The notes under the pieces: model-generated
Seen by the model: only the letters and a program-made list of their open reading frames with translations
Databases searched by the model: none
What the model was told of the DNA's origin: nothing
Source: Candidatus Omnitrophota bacterium
Lineage (GTDB): Bacteria; Omnitrophota; Gorgyraeia; Duberdicusellales; 4484-171
Assembly (NCBI GenBank): GCA_021735445.1
Contig: JAIPHA010000010.1
Location: forward strand, 1-44,788
Length of the DNA stretch: 44,788 nt
Direction of reading: 5' to 3'
Shown here: one piece after another, positions 35,610 through 44,573 of the stretch
Numbering within the stretch: the first letter of the stretch is position 1
How the letters are laid out: every line of letters begins with the position of its first letter
Translations under genes and position numbers: made by a program

Positions 35610-36823
35610 AAGCTAAAAAAGTCGAGCTTGTCTGTGGGGCCGGGGGTTGGCCTTCTTTAAGAGCGGCTATTGAGGCTGGTTCTGACAGCGTGTATTTTGG
35701 TTTAAAAAAGTTTAACATGCGCGCCAATGCGTCTAATTTCGACATCTTAGAGCTAAAAAAAGTAGTAAATTTTTGCCATCAACACAATAACAAAGCATAC
35801 CTTACCTTGAATTCGCTTATTTATGATAATGAGGTTTTTGAGCTAAAACAATTATTAAAAGAGGCGAAAGAAGCAAAAATAGATGCGGTAATCCTTTGGG
35901 ATATGGCCGCTTTTCAGATAGCTAATCAGCTTGGTTTGAGAGTTCATTTATCTACCCAAGCCAGCGTAGCTAATTTTTCCAGTTTAAAAAAATATGCCAA
36001 AGACGGGGCTAGAAGAATAGTTTTAGCGCGTGAATGCAGGCTCTGGCAGATTAACAAAATAGCTAACAAGATAAAAAAAGAAAAAATCAATTGTCAACTG
36101 GAAGCTTTTGTCCATGGGGCGATGTGTGTGTCTATCTCGGGCCGCTGCTTGCTTTCGGAGCTTTCTTTCTTAAAACCTGCCAATCGCGGCCAATGCCTTC
36201 AGGTATGCAGGCGGGAGTTTAAGATAATTGATAAACAGGATGATCATGAATATGTTTTAGGTTCTGACTATATTTTAAGCCCGAAAGATTTAGCCGCTTT
36301 GGATTTTATTGACCAACTTATCCGGTCAGGTTTAGATGCTTTTAAAGTTGAAGGGAGAAAGCGGTCTCCTGAATATATATATTTAGTGGTATCGGCTTAT
36401 CGAAAAGCAATTGATGCTTTTTATCAGAATAAATTAGATAAGAAATATAAAGATGATTTAATCAAAGAGCTTGAAAAGGCCTATAACCGGGGTTTTTCAA
36501 GCGGATTTTATTTTGGTAAGCCAAAGAAATGGAGAAGCAAAGAATTAGAAAATAAATATCAAAAAAGATATCTAGGCAAGGTTAAGAAATTTTACAAAAA
36601 GATTAAGGTAGCTGAAATAGAAATTACCAATGGAACGTTGAGCGGGGAAGAAACTTTATTGTTCATTGGCGAAAATACCGGGGCAAAATTCGCTAAAGCT
36701 GACCAAATTCAGATAAATCATCAGTTTGTTGATAAAGTACCTGCAGGTAAAAAATGCGGCGTAAAGTTGGATTTTACCGTTAAACCTAAAGATAAAATAT
36801 TCATTTGGTCCAAGAAGGAATAA
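35603..36823 (+). CDS. U32-family peptidase/RNA-modification-type protein
   Basis: 406 residues. The U32 signature is present: LEAFVHGAMCVSISGRCLLS, then PANRGQCLQVCRREF and GLDAFKVEGRKRSPEYI. The N-terminal domain is a TIM-barrel-like region beginning ELVCGAGGWPSLRAAIEAGSDSVYFG. The four conserved cysteines fit the Fe-S cluster known for U32 relatives that hydroxylate tRNA, rRNA or ubiquinone precursors (TrhP, RlhA, UbiU/V), so a hydroxylation role is as likely as proteolysis. ATG overlaps the greA stop by seven bases. Confidence 0.87.
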   Translation: MVEAKKVELVCGAGGWPSLRAAIEAGSDSVYFGLKKFNMRANASNFDILELKKVVNFCHQHNNKAYLTLNSLIYDNEVFELKQLLKEAKEAKIDAVILWDMAAFQIANQLGLRVHLSTQASVANFSSLKKYAKDGARRIVLARECRLWQINKIANKIKKEKINCQLEAFVHGAMCVSISGRCLLSELSFLKPANRGQCLQVCRREFKIIDKQDDHEYVLGSDYILSPKDLAALDFIDQLIRSGLDAFKVEGRKRSPEYIYLVVSAYRKAIDAFYQNKLDKKYKDDLIKELEKAYNRGFSSGFYFGKPKKWRSKELENKYQKRYLGKVKKFYKKIKVAEIEITNGTLSGEETLLFIGENTGAKFAKADQIQINHQFVDKVPAGKKCGVKLDFTVKPKDKIFIWSKKE

Positions 36824-36824
36824 A

Positions 36825-37853
36825 ATGACAAGAGCCAAAAATATCGATATCGCTAAGATGAGCGAGCCGGAATTGCTGGATTTAAGAGTTTGTGATTTAC
36901 CGTTACAGATAAAAGGAAGTTGGCTTCAAAAACGTATCGAACAGTTGCATCATGAATTAGAGGCAAAAGGAATTAAGTTTAAACCTGTGTGTTATTTAGC
37001 CGATGAATGGCTGGCTCCGGATAAAGAGCCGGTAATTGGAATTCCTTTTTTTTTAGCGCATCCCCGTTTGATAAAATTAGAAAAAAAAATGATGCTTGAA
37101 GCTGAAGGTGATAGCCGCTCTTGGTGCATGAAGCTGCTTCGCCATGAAAGCGGGCATGTAATAAACTATGCGTATAAGTTGTATCGCCGCAACAGCTGGC
37201 GAAAGATTTTTGGAAAATTTGGCCAAGAATATCCTGATACTTACCGTTTTCGCCCTTACAGCAGGAGTTTTGTCAGGCATCTTGAAAACTACTACGCTCA
37301 GTACCATCCTGATGAAGATTTTGCAGAAACTTTTGCGGTCTGGATAACTCCTGGCTTAAACTGGAGAAAAAAATATAAAGGCTGGAAAGCGCTGGATAAG
37401 CTGTTTTATCTTGATAAGCTAATGAATCAAATTAAAGATAGAGAACCTTTGGTCAAAAGAGCGAATAAGCATTGGCAATATTCAAATATGCGGATTCGCT
37501 TGAAAAATTTTTATAAAAAGAAAAAGCGTTATTATGCTGAAGATTTTCCTGATTTCCATGATCCTAACTTAAAGAAGATTTTTGTGGCAAAAAATCAGCC
37601 AGAAGAGGAAGGCAAATTGCAGCCGGCAGAAAAATTTATAAAAACTTACAAAAAAGATATTCTGGGTTCAGTTGCAATCTGGACAGGTGAGAAAAAGTAT
37701 ATCATCTCCGATCTTATTAATGCTATAATCAATAGGGTTAAAGAGCTTGATTTAGCGGTTTCAGAATCAGAGGATAAGGCTTTAGCGGATCTTTCAATAT
37801 ATGTAACTACTCTGGTGATGAACTATTTGCATACTGGCCGATACCGTAAATAA
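36825..37853 (+). CDS. Putative zinc-binding metallopeptidase
   Basis: 342 residues. The zinc motif LRHESGHVINYAY (HESGH, about 105-109) and a downstream acidic motif HPDEDFAETFAVWITPG give a gluzincin-like site. No signal peptide, so cytoplasmic. The layout matches the Peptidase_Mx-type putative zinc peptidases. It starts one base after the U32 stop and is followed 11 bases later by an ATP-grasp ligase, so the two may act on one peptide. Substrate unknown. Confidence 0.75.
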   Translation: MTRAKNIDIAKMSEPELLDLRVCDLPLQIKGSWLQKRIEQLHHELEAKGIKFKPVCYLADEWLAPDKEPVIGIPFFLAHPRLIKLEKKMMLEAEGDSRSWCMKLLRHESGHVINYAYKLYRRNSWRKIFGKFGQEYPDTYRFRPYSRSFVRHLENYYAQYHPDEDFAETFAVWITPGLNWRKKYKGWKALDKLFYLDKLMNQIKDREPLVKRANKHWQYSNMRIRLKNFYKKKKRYYAEDFPDFHDPNLKKIFVAKNQPEEEGKLQPAEKFIKTYKKDILGSVAIWTGEKKYIISDLINAIINRVKELDLAVSESEDKALADLSIYVTTLVMNYLHTGRYRK

Positions 37854-37864
37854 GATTAAAATAT

Positions 37865-38866
37865 ATGAAAAAAGTCCTTCTGCTTTTCGATTCTCCTTAT
37901 TTAGTTAAACGGGGTTATGATTTTAGAAAAGAGTTTTCTGATTTTGATTGGGATGCCGAAAGAGAGGTTTACAAAGCTTTGCTTGCTTGCGGGTACCAGG
38001 TAAAAATGTTGGGGCTTTATAATGATATTAGCTTTTTATTGGAAGAAATAGCTGAATTTAAGCCAGATGTTATTTTTAATTTAGTCGAAGTCTTTAATCA
38101 AAAATCCCATCTTGATAAAAATGTTGCCTCTGTTTTAGAAATGTTGCAAATTCCTTATACCGGAGCCTCACCCAGAAGCTTGTTAGTTTGTTGTGACAAA
38201 GGATTAACTAAGACTATCTTAAATTTTCATAAAATCAAGGTGCCTCAATTTCATACATTTTATCGAAGAAGGAAGGTCTGGCTTCCTAAACGGATGAATT
38301 CACCTTTAATCGTAAAACCCTTAAGCGATGAAGCTTCGCGCGGCCTTTCTCAAGCCTCACTTGTTGAAGATGAAAAAGGGTTGGTAGAAAGGGTTAAGTT
38401 TATCCATGAAAGTATTGGCGATGATGCTATAATTGAAGAATATATTGAAGGTAGAGAATTTTATGTAAGCGTAATCGGCACATACCGTTTAAAGGTTTTA
38501 CCTTTGCGGGAATTAACATTTGGTAAACTTCCTGAAGATGAGCCAAAGATTGCAACCTATCGAGCTAAATGGGATTATGATTACCGGAAGCGTTGGCAAT
38601 TAAAAAATATATTTGCCAATGATCTTGCCTCTGATTTAAGAAAAAAAATTGAAAAGGTTTGCAAACGGGCTTATCGGGTTTTAAATATGAAAAGTTATGC
38701 CCGTTTTGATATTAGGGTTACCGAAGAGGAAAAAATTTATATTTTAGAGGCCAATGCTAATCCTTCTTTAGATCCTGATGATGAATTAGCGGAGTCGGCT
38801 AAAAAGGGCGGAATTAAATATAAAGATTTAATCGAAAAAATAGTTAAATTTTCAACAAAACGTTAG
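37865..38866 (+). CDS. D-Ala-D-Ala-ligase-like ATP-grasp enzyme
   Basis: 333 residues. N-terminal domain KKVLLLFDSPYL and FKPDVIFNLVEVF; IPYTGASPRSLLVCCDKGLTK; ATP-grasp lysine region SPLIVKPLSDEASRGLSQAS; glutamates IIEEYIEGREFYVSVIG; metal motif EANANPSLDPDDE. It is related to Ddl but lacks the close match expected for a cell-wall Ddl and sits beside a metallopeptidase rather than mur genes. A ligase joining a carboxylate to an amine, perhaps on a peptide, is likely. Confidence 0.75.
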   Translation: MKKVLLLFDSPYLVKRGYDFRKEFSDFDWDAEREVYKALLACGYQVKMLGLYNDISFLLEEIAEFKPDVIFNLVEVFNQKSHLDKNVASVLEMLQIPYTGASPRSLLVCCDKGLTKTILNFHKIKVPQFHTFYRRRKVWLPKRMNSPLIVKPLSDEASRGLSQASLVEDEKGLVERVKFIHESIGDDAIIEEYIEGREFYVSVIGTYRLKVLPLRELTFGKLPEDEPKIATYRAKWDYDYRKRWQLKNIFANDLASDLRKKIEKVCKRAYRVLNMKSYARFDIRVTEEEKIYILEANANPSLDPDDELAESAKKGGIKYKDLIEKIVKFSTKR

Positions 38867-38875
38867 GAGGTTTTT

Positions 38876-39130
38876 ATGTCGGGTGAATTAACTATCGATA
38901 ATTTCAAAAACATAGGCGGATCAGCGGTTCTTGTAATCGGTAAAGTGGAATCAGGAAATGTTACCGAAGGAGATATAGGAAAAACCTATAAAGGGAAAAA
39001 GTGCGCGGTGGTAAAAATAGAAAAAAACGGTAATCGTATTCCCCGGGCTAAAGAAGATGAAGATGTCAGTTTATGGATTAAATATATTGCACCTGCCGAT
39101 ATATCTATCGGCGAGTCTTCATTTTTTTGA
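38876..39130 (+). CDS. Small EF-Tu-domain-2-like beta-barrel protein
   Basis: 84 residues from ATG with AGGAGG upstream. GGSAVLVIGKVESGNVTEGDIGKTY and WIKYIAPADISIGESSFF follow the beta-barrel pattern of translation-factor domain 2 (GtVvtGrVesG...vGd). No GTPase domain is attached. It stands between the ATP-grasp gene and the Memo gene, with one base before the latter, so it is co-transcribed. Function unknown; the fold call is from pattern only. Confidence 0.6.
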   Translation: MSGELTIDNFKNIGGSAVLVIGKVESGNVTEGDIGKTYKGKKCAVVKIEKNGNRIPRAKEDEDVSLWIKYIAPADISIGESSFF

Positions 39131-39131
39131 G

Positions 39132-40595
39132 ATGAAAAAAGAAGGTATTTTTTTAGTAATTTTTCTCTTTTTGTTTAATTTTAATCTTTTTGCCGAATCG
39201 GTTAAAAAGGCCGATTTGGCCGGGCGGTGGGATCCTGGCCAGCCAAAGCAATTAGCTTCATTAATCCGGGGGTACCTTGACCGGGCAGACACCCCTTCGC
39301 TTAAAGGTGAAGTTGTGGGCATTATTTCTCCCCATGCCGGCATGCAATATTCGGGAAAAATAGCTGCGGCCGGGTTTAAAGCTTTAGCCGGTAAAGAAAT
39401 AGATAAAGTTATAGTCGTCGGTTTTTCCCACCGGCAAAACTATAACAAAATAGCAGTTTTTGATAAAAATGCCTACCAGACGCCTTTAGGCACGCTTTTG
39501 AGCGCAAAAAAGTTATCGGATAAAATCACAGCTTATAATCCAAAGATAGAGTATAGTTTAGAGCCGTTTTATAAGGAAAATTCAATAGAAATGATAATTC
39601 CTTTTATCCAGGTAGCTTTCGATAATCCCAGGATTGTTTTAGCCGCAATCGGAAGCCAGAGCTGGAGCAATGCTAAAATTTTAGGAGAAGCCTTGGCCGG
39701 AGCTTTAGCCGGAGAAGAAAAATTTCTTATAGTTGCCAGCACAGATTTAAGCCATTATTTACCGGTAGAACAAGCAGAAAAAACCGATAAAGGAACTGCG
39801 CGTTTAATCAAAGAATTTAAGCCGAAGAAGTTATACCAAAGCTGCATTAATCAAAATAGAATGTGCGGGGCAGCTGCCGTAGCGGCGGTTATGATTGCCT
39901 CAAAAAAATTAGGGGCGGATAAATCAGAAATTTTAGCTTATTCTCATTCTGGGCAAGCAAGGGGAAAAGGCAGAAAAGTGGTAGGCTACCTAAGCGCTGC
40001 TTTTATAAATAATAAAGGCAATAAGAAAAAGGAGAGTGCCAAGATGGAAGGATTTTTAAACCATACCCAAAAAAAAGAATTGATTAATATCGCCCGAAAA
40101 ACCTTAAATCAATACATAAAAGAAGGCGAAACCTATCAGCCTGAAGTTGATGACCTTGAGCTTAAAAAAGATATGGGGGCATTCGTTACTTTGCGTAAAA
40201 ACGGCAATTTGCGCGGCTGCATCGGCAATATTATCGCCAAGAGCCCGCTTTATATCGGGGTAAGGGACATGGCTATTGCCGCATCCACTCAAGATCCGCG
40301 TTTTCCGCCGGTAGAGGAGTCCGAACTTGATGAGGTCAACTTAGAAATTTCAGTTCTATCACCTTTAGAAAAAATAGATAATTCCGATAAAGTTATTTTA
40401 GGCAAACACGGCGTGTTGGTTAGAAAAGGGTTAAGGTCCGGAGTTTTTTTGCCTCAAGTTGCGGATGAAACCGGCTGGGACAAAGAAGAGTTTATGAACA
40501 ACCTTTGCGCCCATAAGGCCGGCCTTGAGCCAACTTGTTGGAAAACAGGAGATTGCGATATTTTTATATTTAGCGCAGAGGTGTTTGAAGAATAA
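39132..40595 (+). CDS. Memo-AMMECR1 fusion (AmmeMemoRadiSam proteins B and A)
   Basis: I chose ATG 39132, one base after the upstream stop; the track start at 39057 lies inside the previous gene. The first 20 residues (GIFLVIFLFLFNFNLFAES) are a Sec-type signal peptide with likely cleavage after LFA. Memo domain (about 25-300): SPHAGMQYSG, GFSHRQNY, STDLSHYLP and RMCGAAAV supply the His, His, Cys metal-ligand positions of Memo proteins. AMMECR1 domain (about 320-487): LRGCIGNI, ASTQDPRFPPV, ISVLSPLEKI, FLPQVADE. The fusion of B and A is known in bacteria. The system's reaction is not established. Confidence 0.88.
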   Translation: MKKEGIFLVIFLFLFNFNLFAESVKKADLAGRWDPGQPKQLASLIRGYLDRADTPSLKGEVVGIISPHAGMQYSGKIAAAGFKALAGKEIDKVIVVGFSHRQNYNKIAVFDKNAYQTPLGTLLSAKKLSDKITAYNPKIEYSLEPFYKENSIEMIIPFIQVAFDNPRIVLAAIGSQSWSNAKILGEALAGALAGEEKFLIVASTDLSHYLPVEQAEKTDKGTARLIKEFKPKKLYQSCINQNRMCGAAAVAAVMIASKKLGADKSEILAYSHSGQARGKGRKVVGYLSAAFINNKGNKKKESAKMEGFLNHTQKKELINIARKTLNQYIKEGETYQPEVDDLELKKDMGAFVTLRKNGNLRGCIGNIIAKSPLYIGVRDMAIAASTQDPRFPPVEESELDEVNLEISVLSPLEKIDNSDKVILGKHGVLVRKGLRSGVFLPQVADETGWDKEEFMNNLCAHKAGLEPTCWKTGDCDIFIFSAEVFEE

Positions 40596-41217
40596 TCAAT
40601 AATCCTAGAGATATCAAAATTAGGCCGCAAATTATTCTTATGATTTTTTCCCCTTTTTTACTTTTTGAAAAAAATTGGGAAAGCTTTGCCGAAAATGCAA
40701 TGATAAGTATAAGTGGCGATATTGCTGTGCCTAAACCAAAGGCAAGCGCAAAAGCGCCGGCGTCAATTAAGTTGGATGAAATGATTGCAATGTAATTTAG
40801 GATTCCAATCAGCGGCAGACAAGGCGCAAATCCAACTAAAAATCCGATGATACCTACATTTCTGATATTTCCTTTATGAAGGCGGCGGCAAAACCAATTA
40901 GGATTGTCCTTTTTGTAAAAAAGAGTAGTTATTCCAATTAAGATAATAAAAATAGCTAAAAGATTGTAAATAAGCGATGAATATCTTTTCAGTAGATAGT
41001 CAGAAAATAAATTTACCACTTTTGTCCAAATTAAAGCTAAAATAATGTAACTTATAATTTTACTAGTCGAAAAAATCAGGTAGGAGATTAAAGATTTTTG
41101 AAATCCCTTTTTAAAAACGGCAGAATAGCTGGCAAGCAGCGGAGCGCAGAAAGCTAAACATGGCCCTGAACCTAAAACAATCCCGCTAATAAATAGATAG
41201 TAGAGGTTATGAGCCAT
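40570..41217 (-). CDS. DsbD/CcdA-like membrane protein (DsbD_2 type)
   Basis: I chose ATG 41217 rather than the TTG just upstream. 215 residues and six predicted membrane helices. SGPCLAFCAPLLA in the first helix and GFAPCLPLIG after a loop give the internal pseudo-duplicated Pro-Cys motifs of DsbD/CcdA-like electron carriers (also annotated as TauE/SafE-like). It may move reducing equivalents across the inner membrane. It runs against the Memo gene and overlaps its end by 26 bases; the next gene is divergent. Confidence 0.75.
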   Translation of the reverse strand: MAHNLYYLFISGIVLGSGPCLAFCAPLLASYSAVFKKGFQKSLISYLIFSTSKIISYIILALIWTKVVNLFSDYLLKRYSSLIYNLLAIFIILIGITTLFYKKDNPNWFCRRLHKGNIRNVGIIGFLVGFAPCLPLIGILNYIAIISSNLIDAGAFALAFGLGTAISPLILIIAFSAKLSQFFSKSKKGEKIIRIICGLILISLGLLIILQTPLR

Positions 41218-41223
41218 CAATTT

Positions 41224-41253
41224 ATTATAAGCGAAACGTAACTATATTGTCTA
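41224..41253 (-). promoter_or_regulatory. Promoter of the DsbD-like gene (leaderless)
   Basis: On the minus strand TAGACA (41253-41248), 18-base spacer, TATAAT (41229-41224), then six bases to the ATG at 41217. The start is therefore predicted at the start codon; no ribosome site is present. Confidence 0.6.
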
Positions 41254-43361
41254 TGGCAATTTTTATAGTTTTAGGCATAACAGCTTCTCTTTATCAGCTA
41301 ATACTGCTGCGGGAATTTACTTTTTCTATCGCAAAAAATGAACTTTCTTTGGTGGTAGCGATAGGTGTATGGATTATTTTTTGTTCTTTAGGCAGTTTAG
41401 CCGGCCGGAAAAAAAGATTCCTAGAGATAAGTTATTTGCCTTTTTCTTATTCGCTGATTTTTTCTTTAATTGTTGCTTCAATTCATTTAGTAAAAAAAAC
41501 AGCCGGGTTAAGCTATTATGAGATAGCCAGCTTTGGATTTATCGCGGCTTCTGCGCTTTTCTTTTTTGGTGCTATCGGATTTTTAGTAGGCTACTCTTTT
41601 TGTTTGTTTTGCCGCAATTACCTTAACCGCAATAAATATTCTTCTTCTGCTTTTGCTAATTTTTTTGGCTACGAAGCCCTGGGTTTTTTTATTGGGGGTA
41701 TTGTTTTTACCTTTTTTTTGGCAACTTACCGGAATCCATTTATTTTTTCGGCCTTACCGCTTGCTTTTTATCTATTTATTTCTGATAAGTTAAGAAAAAA
41801 AATAATTTTTGCTTTTTTTATAATAATTTTAACTTTTTTTTCGGCACAAAGTTTTAAAAAAATAATTGAGTCAGAGTTTAAGGGGGCTAAAATTATATTT
41901 TATAAGGGGACCCCCTATGGGCCGGTTATCGGGGTTCAAAAAAATAAAGTCAGTTCTTTTTATCTAAATGGTTCTCTGGCCGGTTCATCCGAAGATTTGT
42001 TTTGGGATGAAAAATTTATTCATACCACTCTATCTGCGTTAAAGGAACCAAAAGATGTATTATTTATCGGTTCTGCTTTTTCCAATCAGCTGCCGGAAAT
42101 CTTAAAGCATAAGGTCGAAAACCTGCATTACCTAAGTTTAAATAAGACCGTTGTTTCTTTCGCAAAAAAGAGAGTCGGCCGGGCCGAGAGAGAAAAAATA
42201 AAATTTATAGTTGCTGATCCTAGAAAATACCTCAAAACCAATCTAAAAAAGTATGATTGCATAATCCTTAATAAGCCTCCGCCGGCCTCCTTTTCTTTAA
42301 ATCGTTTTTTTACTTATGAATTTTTTAAATTAGCGGCGGCAAGGCTTAAAACCGGCGGAGTTTTTTCTTTTTTTATTCCTTCCAAGCGGGATATTTTAAG
42401 CCCTCATATCTTAAAATTTAATTCCTGCATCTTAAATACCTTAGACCGGGTTTTTGACAATAAGATATTGCTGCCGTCGGATTCGATGCTTGTTATTGCT
42501 TCTCACCGAAAAATTTCTTCCCGGTTTATTTTTGATAATTTTTCTCAAAACAAGATTGGTACAGATTATTTGACTATTTACCATTTAAAAGATTATTTGG
42601 CAAAAAACCGGCGTAATTATTTTAGGGAAAAAATTGACCCGGCGATTGGGATAAATAAAGACTACTATCCTTTAGGTTTTTTTTATTACCTTTCTTTAGA
42701 ACAGGCAAAATTTTATCCACATTTTTTTCCAGAAGTTAAACCGGCCAAAACTTATATAGTCTTCATCTTTATCTTATTCGGGTTATCTCTGATTTTGTTG
42801 AGCTTAAAGAACAAGAAAACAAACTATTTTATTTCAGCTTTTGTAACCGGCTTTAGTTCAATCACCCTCACTGCTTTTGTTTTTATTCTTTTTCAGGTTA
42901 GCTGCGGCGCTTTGTTTGAGATGGCAGGCATTCTAACTGGTTTATTTATGCTCGGGCTGGCGGGAGGGGCTTTTTTTGTGAATATGGCTTTAGTTAAAAT
43001 TGGCCTAAAAAGATCAGGCCTTAGTTTTTATTTTGGCTTTTGGGTATTATTTAGTTTAATTTTGTGGGCGGGAGGTAATTTATTTACTCAACCTTATCAA
43101 ATGATCTTGTTTTTATATTTTTATTCTTTAGTTTCCGGGGCCTTAACCGGAGCAATTTACCCTCTGGTTTCTTTTTACCTTGCCGGGGATTATCGAATAA
43201 AACAAACCATCCCGGTTTCGTTATATGCCGCAGATTTAGGCGGTTCATTTTTGGGAACTTTAACCGTATCGGTTTTCTTTATTCCTTTTTTAGGGGTTTG
43301 GGCCGGGTTAAGCCTGATAGTTTATCTTTTGGCTTTATTTTTTATTAGAAATTTTTATTGA
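41253..43361 (+). CDS. Membrane-embedded, degenerate spermidine-synthase-like protein
   Basis: I prefer ATG 41253 to the TTG at 41247. 702 residues: about seven N-terminal membrane helices, a central soluble domain (about 215-450) with a Rossmann-type methyltransferase/spermidine-synthase fold (VLFIGSAFSNQLPEIL, KYDCIILNKPPPASFSL, FFKLAAARLKTGGVFSFF), and about seven C-terminal helices. The fold is clear, but the glycine loop is altered, the acidic residue that holds the ribose is missing (YLSLNKTV) and the aspartates of the polyamine site are Asn and Pro. Polyamine synthesis is therefore unlikely. It lies between the two AmmeMemoRadiSam genes. Confidence 0.72.
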   Translation: MAIFIVLGITASLYQLILLREFTFSIAKNELSLVVAIGVWIIFCSLGSLAGRKKRFLEISYLPFSYSLIFSLIVASIHLVKKTAGLSYYEIASFGFIAASALFFFGAIGFLVGYSFCLFCRNYLNRNKYSSSAFANFFGYEALGFFIGGIVFTFFLATYRNPFIFSALPLAFYLFISDKLRKKIIFAFFIIILTFFSAQSFKKIIESEFKGAKIIFYKGTPYGPVIGVQKNKVSSFYLNGSLAGSSEDLFWDEKFIHTTLSALKEPKDVLFIGSAFSNQLPEILKHKVENLHYLSLNKTVVSFAKKRVGRAEREKIKFIVADPRKYLKTNLKKYDCIILNKPPPASFSLNRFFTYEFFKLAAARLKTGGVFSFFIPSKRDILSPHILKFNSCILNTLDRVFDNKILLPSDSMLVIASHRKISSRFIFDNFSQNKIGTDYLTIYHLKDYLAKNRRNYFREKIDPAIGINKDYYPLGFFYYLSLEQAKFYPHFFPEVKPAKTYIVFIFILFGLSLILLSLKNKKTNYFISAFVTGFSSITLTAFVFILFQVSCGALFEMAGILTGLFMLGLAGGAFFVNMALVKIGLKRSGLSFYFGFWVLFSLILWAGGNLFTQPYQMILFLYFYSLVSGALTGAIYPLVSFYLAGDYRIKQTIPVSLYAADLGGSFLGTLTVSVFFIPFLGVWAGLSLIVYLLALFFIRNFY

Positions 43362-44449
43362 TTCCAAATACCGGGAATCTTTTTGCCACAGTATGGGCAT
43401 CTTCCCTCTTCTATCTTGTTATCTAAAACATGGTATCCAACGCGTTTGATTAAAAGTTTTTCGCAGTTAGGGCAATAAGTATTTTCTCCAATTTGCTCGG
43501 GGACGTTTCCGATATAGATAAAATGCAAGCCCTCTTCTTTAGCGATTTTTTCTGCGCGTTTTAGGCTGGATAAAGGGGTAGGGGAAAGATTAGTTAATTT
43601 ATACATTGGGTAAAAACGGGAAAAATGGATAGGGGTTTCTGCGCCTAAATTTTTAACAACCCAGCGGCAAAGTTTACGCAAGTCTTCTTTACTGTCATTT
43701 GCTCCGGGAATGAGCAGGTTGGTGATTTCCACCCAAACACCTTCTTGGTCCAGAATTTTTAAACTATTTAATACTGTCTCTAAACTTCCTTGAGTATAGG
43801 AACTGTAGAAATCCTGGCTGAAAGCCTTCAGGTCAATATTTGCAGCTGTTAGGTGTTTTGCCAGCTTCCGTAAAGGCTTTTCTCTGATTTGCCCGGCCGA
43901 GTGCATAACGGATTCGATTTTCTGTTTGCTCGCTTCTTTTGCGATATCAATCATGTATTCGTAGAAGATGGTAGGTTCTGTATAGGTAAAAGCAATAGTG
44001 GGGCAATTTTTGTCTTTGGCTGCTTTTATTATTGCTTGAGGTAAACGGTAGCTTACATCAACCATTTCGGCATCAAGCTGGGATATCTCCCAATTTTGGC
44101 AAAATTTACAACGTAAGTTACAGCCGGCGGTTGCTAAGGAAAATGATTTTGTTCCCGGGTAAACATGATAGAGCGGTTTTTTTTCGATTGGATCGGCATG
44201 AAGGGCAACCGGCTTGCCATAGGTGAGCGAATAAAGTTTTCCGCCTATGTTTTTTCTTCCCCGGCAGAATCCTTTTTGCCCGGGAGAAAGAATGCATTTT
44301 CTCGGGCAAAGCCGGCATTGGACTTTATTGCTTTTTAAGCTTTGCCAGAATAAGGCTTCTTTTTTAGGGGCAGAATTTTCCGGAAAACAAATATTTATCC
44401 CTGCAACCAGATAAAAAATTAGAAATAGGACTAACTTTTTTTTAGTCAT
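43355..44449 (-). CDS. AmmeMemoRadiSam system radical SAM enzyme
   Basis: 364 residues. Radical SAM cluster motif CNLRCKFCQNW (about 108-118). N-terminal cysteines CRLCPRKCILSPGQKGFCRGR and C-terminal CPNCEKLL and CPYCGKK form extra metal sites. IAFTYTEPTIFYEYMID, NIDLKAFSQDFY and GANDSKEDLRKL match the family. The first 25 residues (KKKLVLFLIFYLVAGINICF) look like a Sec signal or anchor, which is unusual for a radical SAM enzyme. Its last seven bases overlap the end of the spermidine-synthase-like gene on the other strand. No ribosome site at ATG 44449. Confidence 0.9.
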   Translation of the reverse strand: MTKKKLVLFLIFYLVAGINICFPENSAPKKEALFWQSLKSNKVQCRLCPRKCILSPGQKGFCRGRKNIGGKLYSLTYGKPVALHADPIEKKPLYHVYPGTKSFSLATAGCNLRCKFCQNWEISQLDAEMVDVSYRLPQAIIKAAKDKNCPTIAFTYTEPTIFYEYMIDIAKEASKQKIESVMHSAGQIREKPLRKLAKHLTAANIDLKAFSQDFYSSYTQGSLETVLNSLKILDQEGVWVEITNLLIPGANDSKEDLRKLCRWVVKNLGAETPIHFSRFYPMYKLTNLSPTPLSSLKRAEKIAKEEGLHFIYIGNVPEQIGENTYCPNCEKLLIKRVGYHVLDNKIEEGRCPYCGKKIPGIWNQ

Positions 44450-44495
44450 TGCTAATAATATTATAACAATACGATGAAAAAAATCTAGCCGTTTC

Positions 44496-44510
44496 CCACC
44501 CCGGAGGTGG
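44496..44510. repeat. Small palindrome resembling the gltBD repeat
   Basis: CCACC-CCGGA-GGTGG has the same outer arms as the doublet at 12741-12825 but a different centre. It may be a degenerate single copy. Confidence 0.35.
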
Positions 44511-44573
44511 CAATAGCGGATGGATCTTTTACTTGGGACGCCCTATGAAAATTGCCCGGTAATTATTATGGGC

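Noticed and set aside
39057-39131. Upstream start of the Memo-AMMECR1 ORF given in the ORF track
   Set aside because: It lies inside the 84-residue gene; the ATG at 39132 gives a clean signal peptide immediately after the previous stop.
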